From Lachnospiraceae bacterium (GTDB taxonomy: Bacteria; Bacillota; Clostridia; Lachnospirales; Lachnospiraceae): a stretch of DNA of 57,964 nucleotides. This document shows, piece after piece, positions 25,498 through 34,703 of this stretch. Each line of letters starts with the position of its first letter. Positions within the stretch are counted from its first letter, which is position 1. The DNA is taken from positions 1 to 57,964 of the forward strand of contig JAFYYS010000007.1 of assembly GCA_017546025.1 (NCBI GenBank). Direction: 5' to 3'. The translations under genes were made by a program, and so were the position numbers. The notes beneath the pieces were generated by a model. The model was not told where the DNA came from, did not search any database, and was given only the letters and a program-made list of their open reading frames with translations.

Positions 25498-26856
25498 ATG
25501 AAAGACAGTTCCTACACAATCGATATGTGCACCGGCTCTCTTCCGAAGAAAATGCTTCGGTTTGCCGTCCCGCTCATCCTCTCAAGCCTTCTGCAGCTTT
25601 TGTTCAACGCCGTCGATCTGATGGTAGTCGGACAGTTTGTGGACGACTCTGCCGTAGGGGCAGTGGGCTCAACCGGCTCGCTGATCAGCCTCGTGACCAA
25701 CCTGTTCATCGGTCTGTCCGTGGGAACAAATGTGCTCGTCGCCCGCTACGTCGGCTCCGGCCGCGAAAAGGACGCCTCCGAAACGGTTCACACCTCCATT
25801 CTTTTGAGCGTTCTCTCGGGCATATTCCTCTCCGTCGTCGGCATCTGCTTTGCCCGCCCGATGCTTGTGCTTATGGGTTCGCCCGCAGACGTTCTGGAGC
25901 AGGCAACCTTATACCTTCGGATTTATTTCTTCGGCATGCCGATCATGATGCTTTATAACTTCGGAAGCGCCATCCTCCGTGCCATCGGTGATACGAGAAG
26001 ACCGCTTTACTACCTGACCGTAGCCGGCGTTCTCAATGTTTTATTAAACCTGTTCTTCGTGATCGTCCTGCACCGCGGTGTGGACGGCGTTGCCTGGGGC
26101 ACGGTGCTTTCGCAGCTTGTTGCCGCGGCACTGATTCTTTTGAATCTCTACCGCTCGGACCATTGCTGTCGGCTCATTCCGTCGTCACTTAAAATATCCG
26201 GAGACAAACTCGCCTCCATCGCCCGCATCGGCATTCCGGCAGGGCTTCAGGGCTGCATCTTCTCCGCTTCCAATGTTCTGATCCAGTCTTCCGTCAACTC
26301 GTTCGGAAGCGAGGCCATCTCGGGAAGCGCGGCTGCTGCCAACCTCGAGGGCTTTGTTTACGTTTCAATGAACGCTTTCCACCATACGGTTTTAAGCTTC
26401 GCCGGCCAGAACTACGGTGCCGGACGATACGACCGCGTCCGCAAGTCCCTCATCTGGGGTCTTGTTTTCGTGACGCTTGCAGGCGGCATCCTCGGAAACC
26501 TTGTCGTCCTGTTCCGCCGCCCGCTTCTCGGCCTTTACATCAAAGGAGAGGAGGCCATCAAATTCGGCTTCCAGCGGATTCTCATGATCAATACGTTATA
26601 TTTCCTTTGCGGGACCATGGACGTCGTGGTCGGCGCCCTGCGCGGCATCGGCTACTCCTTAATCCCGATGTTTGTATCGCTCGCGGGCGTGTGCGGCTTC
26701 CGTGTCATCTGGATTTTCACCTATTTCAGAGCCCACCGGAGCCTCCCCGTTCTGTTCGCCTCCTACCCGATCAGTTGGACCGCAACGTTCCTGATTCAGC
26801 TCAGCGTATTCGTGTACTGGGCTTACCAAAAGAGGCGCAGCGGGGCGTTTCGTTGA
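25498..26856 (+). CDS. MATE family efflux transporter
   Basis: This 452-aa protein has about 12 membrane helices and typical MATE segments: LLQLLFNAVDLMVVGQF near the N-terminus, GLSVGTNVLVARYVGSG, and the repeat in the second half (FHHTVLSFAGQNYGAGRYDR). It is a cation-coupled exporter of drugs or metabolites. The ribosome binding site (AGGTAAGAAAG) is modest. Substrate unknown. Confidence 0.88.
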   Translation: MKDSSYTIDMCTGSLPKKMLRFAVPLILSSLLQLLFNAVDLMVVGQFVDDSAVGAVGSTGSLISLVTNLFIGLSVGTNVLVARYVGSGREKDASETVHTSILLSVLSGIFLSVVGICFARPMLVLMGSPADVLEQATLYLRIYFFGMPIMMLYNFGSAILRAIGDTRRPLYYLTVAGVLNVLLNLFFVIVLHRGVDGVAWGTVLSQLVAAALILLNLYRSDHCCRLIPSSLKISGDKLASIARIGIPAGLQGCIFSASNVLIQSSVNSFGSEAISGSAAAANLEGFVYVSMNAFHHTVLSFAGQNYGAGRYDRVRKSLIWGLVFVTLAGGILGNLVVLFRRPLLGLYIKGEEAIKFGFQRILMINTLYFLCGTMDVVVGALRGIGYSLIPMFVSLAGVCGFRVIWIFTYFRAHRSLPVLFASYPISWTATFLIQLSVFVYWAYQKRRSGAFR

Positions 26857-26881
26857 TTTTTCCTTAAAAATATGGTATGAT
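26853..26881 (+). promoter_or_regulatory. Promoter for the LTA-synthase-like gene
   Basis: TTGATT, 17 bases, TATGAT. The -35 overlaps the MATE stop codon; the start codon is 39 bases downstream. Confidence 0.75.
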
Positions 26882-26919
26882 TGCTGTTACCGGTTTATTT
26901 ACCTTTCGGAGTGTGGGAT

Positions 26920-29019
26920 ATGAGCGAGCAGGAAAATACAAAGAAAAACCGAGTGACTACCGTTAAGAACGCCTGTAAAAGAGGTGTTCTCGGCGTGTCT
27001 TCATTTTTCAAAAAACCGTTCTTTCGGATAAGGGTTGTGCAGGTTTATCTGCTGTCCTTTGTCACGACCTATGTGGTGGAGGGGCTGTCGCATTACCGAA
27101 CTCTTCCGCAGTTTCTTCATGTGGTGAAGCATCCGCTGATCTTTTTAACGAACATGCTGATTGTGTCGCTTCTGTTTGTGCCGGCACTGCTGTTCCGCAA
27201 GCGGTATTTCGTCTATCTGATTGCTGTCATCGCCTGGCTCACGGTCGGCGTGGTCGACTTCATCGTGCTGCATAACCGCGTGACACCGTTTAACGCGAAC
27301 GACTTTAAGATGCTTGACGACGCGCTTAATGTCGTTGTGCATTACTTCAAATTCTACCAGATTGTTCTGGTCATCGTGTTGATTGTCATCGGTGTAGCCG
27401 CCATCGTCATTGCGGCAATCAAGTTCCCGAAGACGAAGGATCCGGTGCCTTTTAAATCCGCGATTCCGCTTACCGCGGGGCTGTTTCTGCTGAACCTTCT
27501 GCTGGCGCTCGGAAGCGTCAAGGGCGGCATCATGAAGCGGACCTTCCCGAACCTTGCGAATGCGTATCAGGAATACGGCCTTCCGTACTGCTTCGCCTGC
27601 AGCGTCCTTGACAAGGGCATCAAAAAGCCGTCCGGGTATTCAAAAAGCGGCGTCGAGAATGTAATCAATTCCCTTCCGAGCCCGACACAGGCCGAGCAGC
27701 TTTTGAACAACGAGCGTCCGAATATCATTTTCATTCAGCTCGAATCGTTCTTTGATCCGAAGCGCATTGCCGGCATCCGGTTCGACACCGATCCGATTCC
27801 GAATTTCACGCATCTTTATAACAATTTCAGCTCCGGTCTTCTGACCGTTCCGAGCATCAGCGCCGGCACGGCCAATACCGAGTTTGAAGTGCTTACGGGC
27901 ATGAACATGGCCGATTTCGGCTCCGGCGAGTATCCGTACCGGACCATTTTACAGTCGAGCACGAGCGAAAGCATGGCCTACAACATGAAGCAGCTCGGTT
28001 ACAGCTGCCATGCCATCCACAACAATACCGCTTCCTTCTACGGGCGCGACGTCGTATTTTCCAATCTCGGCTTCGACGATTACGATACGCTCGAGACGAT
28101 GCCGAACGTTGAGAAGAATGCACTCGGCTGGGCGAAGGACAAGGTTTTGTACCGCGAGATCATTTCCGCGCTCAATTCCACGCCGGGAAGCGATTATATC
28201 TTCGCCGTTTCGGTGCAGGGCCACGGCAAATATCCCGACGAAGAGATTCTCGACGCGTCCATCGAGCTCACGAAGGTTGACGACGCGTATGACGACTCCA
28301 CGATTTACGGCCTGAAGTATTACACTTCGCAGCTGAATGAGATGGATGCTTTCGTCGGAAGCCTTGTCAGCTATCTGTCGGAGCGCCATGAAAAGACCGT
28401 TTTAGTGCTTTACGGCGACCATCTTCCGGGCTTTGATTTCGAGGATACAAGCCTGACGGAGGGTTCGCTTTTGCAGACCGAATATATCATCTGGTCGAAC
28501 TTCCCGATGCGCGAGATGCACCGCGACCTGTATGCGTTCCAGTTAAGCGCCTATGTGCAGGAGCGTCTGGGCTTCCAGGAAGGTCTTCTGACCAGACTGC
28601 ACATCAAGCTTCTCGAAGATCCCAATCCTTATCTCGAACAGTATCTTGAGAAGCTGCGGGTTCTTTCCTATGACATGCTGTACGGCGAGCAGTTCTGCTG
28701 GGACGGCGTGAACCCGTACAAGCCGACGGAACTGACCTTCGGGTATTATGATGTTTCGATTTCGTCGATTCACGAGATTCGCGAACCGGGATCGAATGTG
28801 TACTACCTTTCTGTCTACGGGGAAAATCTGACCCCGTACTGCAGCGTTTACGTCAACGGGACGCGGCAGAGTGAGACGATTTTCGTATCGGAAACGGAGC
28901 TTTTCCTGCCCCGTGTGACGCTTAACGACGGGGACACCCTGTCGATCGGCATCTATAACGACGGCCGGCTTTTGCGCCAGTCCGGCGCCTATACCTTCCA
29001 CGCAGAGGAACAAAACTGA
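26920..29019 (+). CDS. LTA synthase-family membrane sulfatase-fold enzyme
   Basis: This 699-aa protein starts at ATG 26920 after CGGAGTG. Five membrane helices fill roughly residues 40-210. An extracellular alkaline-phosphatase-fold domain follows: NIIFIQLESFFDP, then SAGTANTEFEVLTGM with the nucleophilic Thr, and LYGDHLPG near the metal site. The family polymerises or transfers phosphoglycerol onto lipids or glycans. The last ~110 residues form a beta-rich extension with YYLSVYGENL and SVYVNGTR segments that I did not expect in the family. It is followed by a small membrane protein gene. Confidence 0.85.
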   Translation: MSEQENTKKNRVTTVKNACKRGVLGVSSFFKKPFFRIRVVQVYLLSFVTTYVVEGLSHYRTLPQFLHVVKHPLIFLTNMLIVSLLFVPALLFRKRYFVYLIAVIAWLTVGVVDFIVLHNRVTPFNANDFKMLDDALNVVVHYFKFYQIVLVIVLIVIGVAAIVIAAIKFPKTKDPVPFKSAIPLTAGLFLLNLLLALGSVKGGIMKRTFPNLANAYQEYGLPYCFACSVLDKGIKKPSGYSKSGVENVINSLPSPTQAEQLLNNERPNIIFIQLESFFDPKRIAGIRFDTDPIPNFTHLYNNFSSGLLTVPSISAGTANTEFEVLTGMNMADFGSGEYPYRTILQSSTSESMAYNMKQLGYSCHAIHNNTASFYGRDVVFSNLGFDDYDTLETMPNVEKNALGWAKDKVLYREIISALNSTPGSDYIFAVSVQGHGKYPDEEILDASIELTKVDDAYDDSTIYGLKYYTSQLNEMDAFVGSLVSYLSERHEKTVLVLYGDHLPGFDFEDTSLTEGSLLQTEYIIWSNFPMREMHRDLYAFQLSAYVQERLGFQEGLLTRLHIKLLEDPNPYLEQYLEKLRVLSYDMLYGEQFCWDGVNPYKPTELTFGYYDVSISSIHEIREPGSNVYYLSVYGENLTPYCSVYVNGTRQSETIFVSETELFLPRVTLNDGDTLSIGIYNDGRLLRQSGAYTFHAEEQN

Positions 29020-29052
29020 TTCTTCGCGTGAGATTAAGCAGTGAGGTTTTTC

Positions 29053-29460
29053 ATGAACAAAAAGACTCTCTCCATCGTGTTTTGTGCCATCTTTGCGGCA
29101 TTCGGAGCGCTTCTCATCGTGCTCGGCTTTCAGCAGGCAGCCCTCGCAACGGGCGATGACGTTCCTTTCACGCACATGATTCTGACGCTTCCCGGACTTG
29201 CTTCAATCTGCGCAGGACTCGGGTGCCTCCTTCGAAAGAAATCCCACTCCGCCGTCCGGTACTGCTGCTCGGCATTCTTCTTTTTGTTCTTCGGCATGTT
29301 CCTCGCGGAATGCTTTTATTTCCAGTTCATCCACTTCGGCCTTGACCGCCCGCAGCCCAAGCTGACGATTCCGGCCGCAGGAACCGCTCTCGTTTATGCG
29401 CTGCTGTTCCTGATCTTTTACATCATCTTCTGTCTCATCTACAGAAAGAAGAAGGACTGA
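29053..29460 (+). CDS. Small polytopic membrane protein of unknown function
   Basis: This 135-aa protein has four predicted hydrophobic helices and a lysine-rich C-terminus (YRKKKD). GAGG precedes ATG 29053 by six bases. It lies 33 bases after the LTA-synthase-like gene and before a shared terminator, so the two probably form an operon. I recognise no family. Confidence 0.65.
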   Translation: MNKKTLSIVFCAIFAAFGALLIVLGFQQAALATGDDVPFTHMILTLPGLASICAGLGCLLRKKSHSAVRYCCSAFFFLFFGMFLAECFYFQFIHFGLDRPQPKLTIPAAGTALVYALLFLIFYIIFCLIYRKKKD

Positions 29461-29478
29461 AAACGCTTATGACAAATG

Positions 29479-29511
29479 TGACCCCGAACCGTCAGGTCCG
29501 GGGTCATTTTT
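29479..29511 (+). terminator. Terminator after the LTA-synthase-like operon
   Basis: TGACCCCG (29479-29486) pairs with CGGGGTCA (29499-29506), followed by TTTTTA. A GACAAATGTGA word directly precedes and overlaps the stem. Confidence 0.8.
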
Positions 29512-29533
29512 ATGTTCTCTGTTAAAATTCCAA

Positions 29534-30523
29534 TTACATCGCGTCCCAAAGCGCTTCGTTGATTTCGATCTTGGCGTCCTTCCGCCAGCCTTCGTAAAGC
29601 TCTTCGAACTTTTCCTTACAGATCTGCGAGTAGGCTTCCTCTTCCGCCCGCTGCGTTTCGGCTTCGTTGACTGCCTTCGAGCGGTAGAAGATGTACATGC
29701 CGTCCTGCGTCTCAACGACGTTGCTCAGGGACTTTTCCGGGAGATTGAAGAGCATATCGGTGATTTCCTTGTCGAAAGAATCCCGGCCAATGGTCATCTC
29801 CACGTTCGGGGCATCGGTCTGCTCCTTCGCGTAAGCGTAGAAATCCTTGGCCGCAATGGCGTTGCTCAGAATAATCTTCATGTCTTCACGAAGCTCTCTC
29901 AGCGCTTCACCGCTGACGCGGACCGAGTTGCCTTCGTTATCGGTATAAACCTTGGTCTTGAACAGATAGATGAAATCGCTCCGCTGCGTTTCCATCGGGT
30001 CCGGCTTCGCGTCTACGTTAAGCGTAACCGCCTCGTAAACCTTCTTTGCAAGCACGTTGTCCGAATAGATGGTGCGCACGAGCTCTTCGGTGATGCCGTA
30101 CCGCTTCGCGGTTTCCTCGGTAATGCCGTTCAGAAAGCTCTGCGTATAATCGTTAACGTTCAGCACGTCGTCGGCGCCGAGCGTTACCTCGCCCTTGTTG
30201 ATGCCGACCAGCTTGATGTAGATGATTCTTTCAAGAAGCTCGTCCTTCATCAGCTCGGCATATGTTCTGCCGTCTCTTGTGAAGCGGAAATCCCAGATGC
30301 CGTCGCCGTAAAGCGTCTGTACCTCTTCGCGCATGCTTAACAGGTAGATGTTCGCTTCCGCGTAGCTGACCTCCTGTCCGTTGATTCGCATCACGACGTC
30401 TTTGGTAAAGCCTTCGCTCGAAGGAAGATCGTCCTTGTTCTTATCCCCCTTCTTACATCCTGCCGTCGAAAACACGAAGATAAGGCACAACAGGATTGCC
30501 ATTGATTTTTTAAGTGTTTTCAT
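29534..30523 (-). CDS. PrsA/SurA-like peptidyl-prolyl isomerase lipoprotein
   Basis: This 329-aa protein has a lipoprotein signal peptide (AILLCLIFVFSTAGC, cysteine near residue 23), an N-terminal SurA-like chaperone region (RINGQEVSYAEANIYL) and a degenerate rotamase-like C-terminus (NLPEKSLSNVVETQDGMYIFYR). It should fold secreted proteins outside the membrane. It starts behind GGAGG and overlaps the mfd stop by 14 bases; it is the last gene of the long operon. The isomerase activity is uncertain because the rotamase core is poorly conserved. Confidence 0.75.
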   Translation of the reverse strand: MKTLKKSMAILLCLIFVFSTAGCKKGDKNKDDLPSSEGFTKDVVMRINGQEVSYAEANIYLLSMREEVQTLYGDGIWDFRFTRDGRTYAELMKDELLERIIYIKLVGINKGEVTLGADDVLNVNDYTQSFLNGITEETAKRYGITEELVRTIYSDNVLAKKVYEAVTLNVDAKPDPMETQRSDFIYLFKTKVYTDNEGNSVRVSGEALRELREDMKIILSNAIAAKDFYAYAKEQTDAPNVEMTIGRDSFDKEITDMLFNLPEKSLSNVVETQDGMYIFYRSKAVNEAETQRAEEEAYSQICKEKFEELYEGWRKDAKIEINEALWDAM

Positions 30524-33500
30524 AGTTTCCTCCGTCCGTCAAAATACGCTTCATGGTCTTAAGCACCGAAATGCATTCCTTCACCGTCTTCAGGGAATCC
30601 CCTGTCTCCGTAATCATATAGGAAAATGCCGGGCATTTGCCGGGCTGCATCGAAATCTTTCTTCCGTACGCCTGTAAAAACTCCGGAATCCGGCCGACAT
30701 TCAGTCTGGCCTTCGGGAACATGGAAAGGACGAGGAATCCCTTGCGGATCGTAGCCTTTTCCACATAACAGGCATGCGCGCAGGACTTCAAAAGCGCCAC
30801 ATGCAGCAAAAGGTTGACGCAGGCCGGCATGTCGCCGAACCGGTCGCACAGCTCCTCTGCCATGTCCGACAGCTCGTCCTCATTTTCTATCGCCGCGATA
30901 CGCTTGTACATGTCAAGCTTCTGCATCTCGTTGCGGATGTAGTTCGACGGGATGTACGCATCGAGATCGGCATCGACGAAGGTCTCGAAGGATTCCTCCT
31001 CCGGTTCCTCCCCTTTCATAGAGCGTACCGCTTCCTGCAGCATTTTGCAATACAAATCATATCCTACCGCTTCCATGTGTCCGCTTTGTGAAGCCCCGAG
31101 AAGGGTGCCCGCGCCGCGGATTTCCAGGTCGCGCATTGAAATCTTGATGCCGGAGCCGAGATCACTGTACTCACGGATTGCCGCAAGCCGCTTCTCTGCA
31201 ATCTCCGAAAGAATCTTGTCCTTACGGTACAAAATGAACGCGTAGGCCGTCCGGTTCGAGCGTCCGACACGTCCGCGCAGCTGGTAAAGCTGCGACAGGC
31301 CGAACCGCTCCGCCTCGTCGATGATGATCGTATTGACGTTGCTGATATCCATGCCAGTCTCGATGATTGTCGTCGAAACAAGCACGTCGATGTCGCCGTT
31401 GACGAAATCGAACATGACATCCTCGAGCATCCGCTCGCTCATCTGGCCGTGGGCAAATGACACGTTGGCCTCCGGGCAGAGCTCGGAAAGCTTCGCTACC
31501 ACGTCCTCGATGCCCGCAACCCTCGGAACCACGTAATACACCTGGCCGCCGCGGTTTAACTCGCGGTTGATGGCCTCGCGGATCATCTCCTCGTTCTTTT
31601 CAAGAACAAAGGTCTGAATCGGCACGCGGTCGCTCGGCGCCTCCTCTAAGATGCTCATGTCGCGGATTCCGATAAGGCTCATATGTAAGGTTCTCGGAAT
31701 CGGCGTCGCCGTTAATGTCAGCGCGTCGATGTCCTTTCTCATCTGCTTAATCTTCTCTTTGTGCGTCACGCCGAAGCGCTGCTCCTCGTCGACAATCAGA
31801 AGGCCGAGGTTCTTGAAAGCCACGTCCTTACTGAGAATCCGGTGCGTTCCGATTAAGATGTCAACGAGTCCCTTTCGCACACGCTCGAGCGTTTTCTTCT
31901 GCTCCGAAGGCGAGCGGAAACGGCTCAGCATATCGATGGAAAAGGGGAAGTTCCGCAGTCGGTTCGTGAACGTATTGAAGTGCTGCTGCGCAAGAATTGT
32001 CGTCGGCACTAAAACCGCCACCTGCTTTCCGTCCGAAACGGCTTTAAACGCCGCCCGCAGAGCGATTTCGGTCTTGCCGAAGCCGACGTCGCCGCAGATC
32101 AGACGGTCCATGATCTTCGTGCTCTCCATGTCGCGCTTCGTTTCTTCGATGGCGCGCAGCTGGTCGTCCGTCTCCTCGTAAGGGAACAGCTCCTCAAATT
32201 CCTTCTGCCATACGGTATCCTTGCTGTAGGCAAAGCCGGGCTGCTCCTGTCTTGCCGCATAAAGCCGGATCAGCTCCTGCGCGATATCCTTTACCGCCTT
32301 ATAAACGCGCGTCTTGGTCGTCTTCCACTCGGCGCCGTTTAACTTGTTGAGCTTCGGCTTCCGGTCCGCATCCGAATCGGCATACTTTTGGATGACGTCA
32401 AGCCCGGTCGCCGGCACGTACAAAACGCCGCCGTCGCCGTATTCGAGCTTGATGTAATCCTTCACGACGCGGTTGGTCGTAATCTGCTCAATGCCTCTGT
32501 ATACGGCGATGCCGTGGTTTTCATGCACCACGTAATCCCCGCTTGAAAGCTCATTCAGGGCGTTGATCTTCGCGCCGCTGTACGGGCTCTTTTTATGCTT
32601 TTTCTTCGTCCGTCCGAAAATGTCGCTCTCGTCGATTACGACCCAGTGAAGGTCCGGATATTCATAGCCCTGATGGAGGTTTCCGTACACGACCATGATC
32701 TCTCTCGGCGCGACAACGCGGTCCTCGTCCTCCGAGAAGAAGGCCGGCAGGTCGTTATCCCGAAGGTTCTCCGCAAGTCTTGCCGCTCTTGTGTGGCTTC
32801 CGCACACCAGAAGGATCCGGTAGCCGTTCTTCCGGTAATTCGTGAGGTCGTGCACAAGGCTTTCAAAATGCTGGTTATACGAAGCAACCGGCCGAACCGC
32901 CACGGAGAAATGCTCCTTCGGATTCCACTCCGCCGAAAGTCCCGCAAGCGTCGTCAAAAGCACGGTTCTTCTGTCCGCAAACTCCGCAATTACCTTCCGG
33001 AAATCAAGAATCGCCTCGGTCTGCCCCGAAAGAATGTAGCCTTTTTCAAGCCTTCCCGCCATACTCTCCGCAAACTCCGTCTCGGTCGCCTCCGCGCTCG
33101 CGGTGATTCTCGTCGGCTCGTCCATGACGAACAGGCTCTGCTCCTTTGGAAAATACGACACGAAGCTCACGGTTTCCTTACGAAAATACGTAATGTAGGA
33201 ATCCAGGTTCGCCGCATTCTTCAGATAGGTCAGATTATCTCTTAATTCCTCGACGGAACGGCGGATTCTCGCCGCCTCTTCCGTTTTGAAAGCGTTGATG
33301 TATTTCTTCTCCGTCGCGTCGGCTTCCTTTTGCAGACGGCGAAGTCCTTCCGCAGTCTCTTCCTCGGAAAGAAGCAGCTCCATTGCCGGATAAACGGTCA
33401 GCGAATCCGCTGTTTCAATCGAGCGCTGGCTGCTGATATCAAAGCTTCGGACGGAATCAATCTCATCGCCCCAGTATTCGATTCGGTACGGTGTCTCCTC

Positions 33501-34055
33501 CGTTAACGGAAACACATCGAGGATGCCGCCGCGAACGGCAAATTCGCCCGGATTCTCCACCTGCGCCTGCTTCTGGTACCCGAGGGTTACCAGCTTCTTT
33601 GTAAGTTCCTCTAAGGAAACCGGCTCGTCCATGCTGATATGAACGGCCTGCTTCTTGATTTCGCTAAGCGGCATCAGGCGGTCCGTCAGTGCCTGCACGC
33701 TCGTTACGACCGTGCAGCTTTCCTCCCCGGCCAGCCGTCTGATGACCTGCATGCGTTCCTTTACAATCGCGTTTCCGTGGACATCCGCGCTGTAAAAGAT
33801 GACATCTTTCGCGGGGTAAAGGTACACATTTTTCTCGTATAAGCTCAGATCCTCCGCCATTTCCTTGGCGCGGAGCTCGTTTGCGGTCACGATGAGCCGG
33901 AACGGATAATCCTGCGCGAGGGCGCTGACGAAATGACTTTTTTGCACAGAAGTACACCCCGATACCTGTACCGGGGCTTTTTTCGTTCTCAGATATTCCC
34001 GCGCCGCAAGGAACTCGCGGTCCTCGTTAAGCGGGTCCAAAAATGTCTTTCTCAT
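30510..34055 (-). CDS. mfd: Transcription-repair coupling factor
   Basis: This 1181-aa protein is full length for the family. It has the UvrB-like N-terminal module (ENPGEFAVRGGILDVFPL), the RNA polymerase interaction domain (YVVHENHGIAVYRGIEQI) and a RecG-like helicase core with Walker A in ICGDVGFGKTEIALRAAF. A DEEQRFGVTHKE box and a C-terminal TRCF domain follow. It removes stalled RNA polymerase and recruits UvrA. It starts at 34055 with GGAG and lies 10 bases after pth, the usual pth-mfd order of Firmicutes. Confidence 0.97.
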   Translation of the reverse strand: MRKTFLDPLNEDREFLAAREYLRTKKAPVQVSGCTSVQKSHFVSALAQDYPFRLIVTANELRAKEMAEDLSLYEKNVYLYPAKDVIFYSADVHGNAIVKERMQVIRRLAGEESCTVVTSVQALTDRLMPLSEIKKQAVHISMDEPVSLEELTKKLVTLGYQKQAQVENPGEFAVRGGILDVFPLTEETPYRIEYWGDEIDSVRSFDISSQRSIETADSLTVYPAMELLLSEEETAEGLRRLQKEADATEKKYINAFKTEEAARIRRSVEELRDNLTYLKNAANLDSYITYFRKETVSFVSYFPKEQSLFVMDEPTRITASAEATETEFAESMAGRLEKGYILSGQTEAILDFRKVIAEFADRRTVLLTTLAGLSAEWNPKEHFSVAVRPVASYNQHFESLVHDLTNYRKNGYRILLVCGSHTRAARLAENLRDNDLPAFFSEDEDRVVAPREIMVVYGNLHQGYEYPDLHWVVIDESDIFGRTKKKHKKSPYSGAKINALNELSSGDYVVHENHGIAVYRGIEQITTNRVVKDYIKLEYGDGGVLYVPATGLDVIQKYADSDADRKPKLNKLNGAEWKTTKTRVYKAVKDIAQELIRLYAARQEQPGFAYSKDTVWQKEFEELFPYEETDDQLRAIEETKRDMESTKIMDRLICGDVGFGKTEIALRAAFKAVSDGKQVAVLVPTTILAQQHFNTFTNRLRNFPFSIDMLSRFRSPSEQKKTLERVRKGLVDILIGTHRILSKDVAFKNLGLLIVDEEQRFGVTHKEKIKQMRKDIDALTLTATPIPRTLHMSLIGIRDMSILEEAPSDRVPIQTFVLEKNEEMIREAINRELNRGGQVYYVVPRVAGIEDVVAKLSELCPEANVSFAHGQMSERMLEDVMFDFVNGDIDVLVSTTIIETGMDISNVNTIIIDEAERFGLSQLYQLRGRVGRSNRTAYAFILYRKDKILSEIAEKRLAAIREYSDLGSGIKISMRDLEIRGAGTLLGASQSGHMEAVGYDLYCKMLQEAVRSMKGEEPEEESFETFVDADLDAYIPSNYIRNEMQKLDMYKRIAAIENEDELSDMAEELCDRFGDMPACVNLLLHVALLKSCAHACYVEKATIRKGFLVLSMFPKARLNVGRIPEFLQAYGRKISMQPGKCPAFSYMITETGDSLKTVKECISVLKTMKRILTDGGNYENT

Positions 34056-34065
34056 ACTTCTCCGT

Positions 34066-34623
34066 TCAGTTAAACCGGTTCATCGCCGCTTCCGCACCGT
34101 CCGACAGATATAAAGACACCTCCTCGGTGACGCGCTTCATCGCGTCCCGCATCAAAGGCTCTTCCTCCTTCGGAAAATGTGACAGCACATGATCCGCCAA
34201 ATCCCATCCGAAGGGCTTCTCCCCGACGCCGATTCGAAGGCGCGGGAACACGCTTGTTCCGAGATGGGCAATGATGCTCTTTAAGCCGTTATGTCCGCCT
34301 GCGCTTCCCTTCACGCGGAGCCGCAATTTGCCCGGCTCAAGGGAGATGTCGTCGCACAGAACCAGAATCTGTTCCGGCGGAACCTTATAGAAGTCCGCAT
34401 AAGCACGGACACACTCACCGCTGTTGTTCATGAAGGTCTGGGGCTGCACGAGAACGACCCTCTGCCCCGCAATGATGCCGCGTCCCGACAGGCCCTTAAG
34501 CATCGTGTCGGAAAGCTTGATTCCGTAGGCATCGGCCAGCGCCGTGACCGCGTCAAAGCCGACATTGTGGCGGGTTCCGGCATACTTTCTCCCCGGATTT
34601 CCAAGCCCGAAAATGATATACAC
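34066..34623 (-). CDS. pth: Peptidyl-tRNA hydrolase
   Basis: This 185-aa protein has IIFGLGNPGRKYAGTRHNVGFD (catalytic His in RHNVG), VLCDDISLEPGKLRLR and GSAGGHNGLKSI. I chose GTG 34623 because it gives the usual family length and follows AAGGAG; the ATG at 34683 would add a 20-residue tail not seen in the family. It recycles peptidyl-tRNA in the cytoplasm. Confidence 0.92.
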   Translation of the reverse strand: MYIIFGLGNPGRKYAGTRHNVGFDAVTALADAYGIKLSDTMLKGLSGRGIIAGQRVVLVQPQTFMNNSGECVRAYADFYKVPPEQILVLCDDISLEPGKLRLRVKGSAGGHNGLKSIIAHLGTSVFPRLRIGVGEKPFGWDLADHVLSHFPKEEEPLMRDAMKRVTEEVSLYLSDGAEAAMNRFN

Positions 34624-34703
34624 TTTTCCGTTCTCTCCTTCCCACAATGCAGTTTTTCTCCGGTTTCTGCGGAATAAACACATGCTGCATCATCCTTTCT
34701 GTC

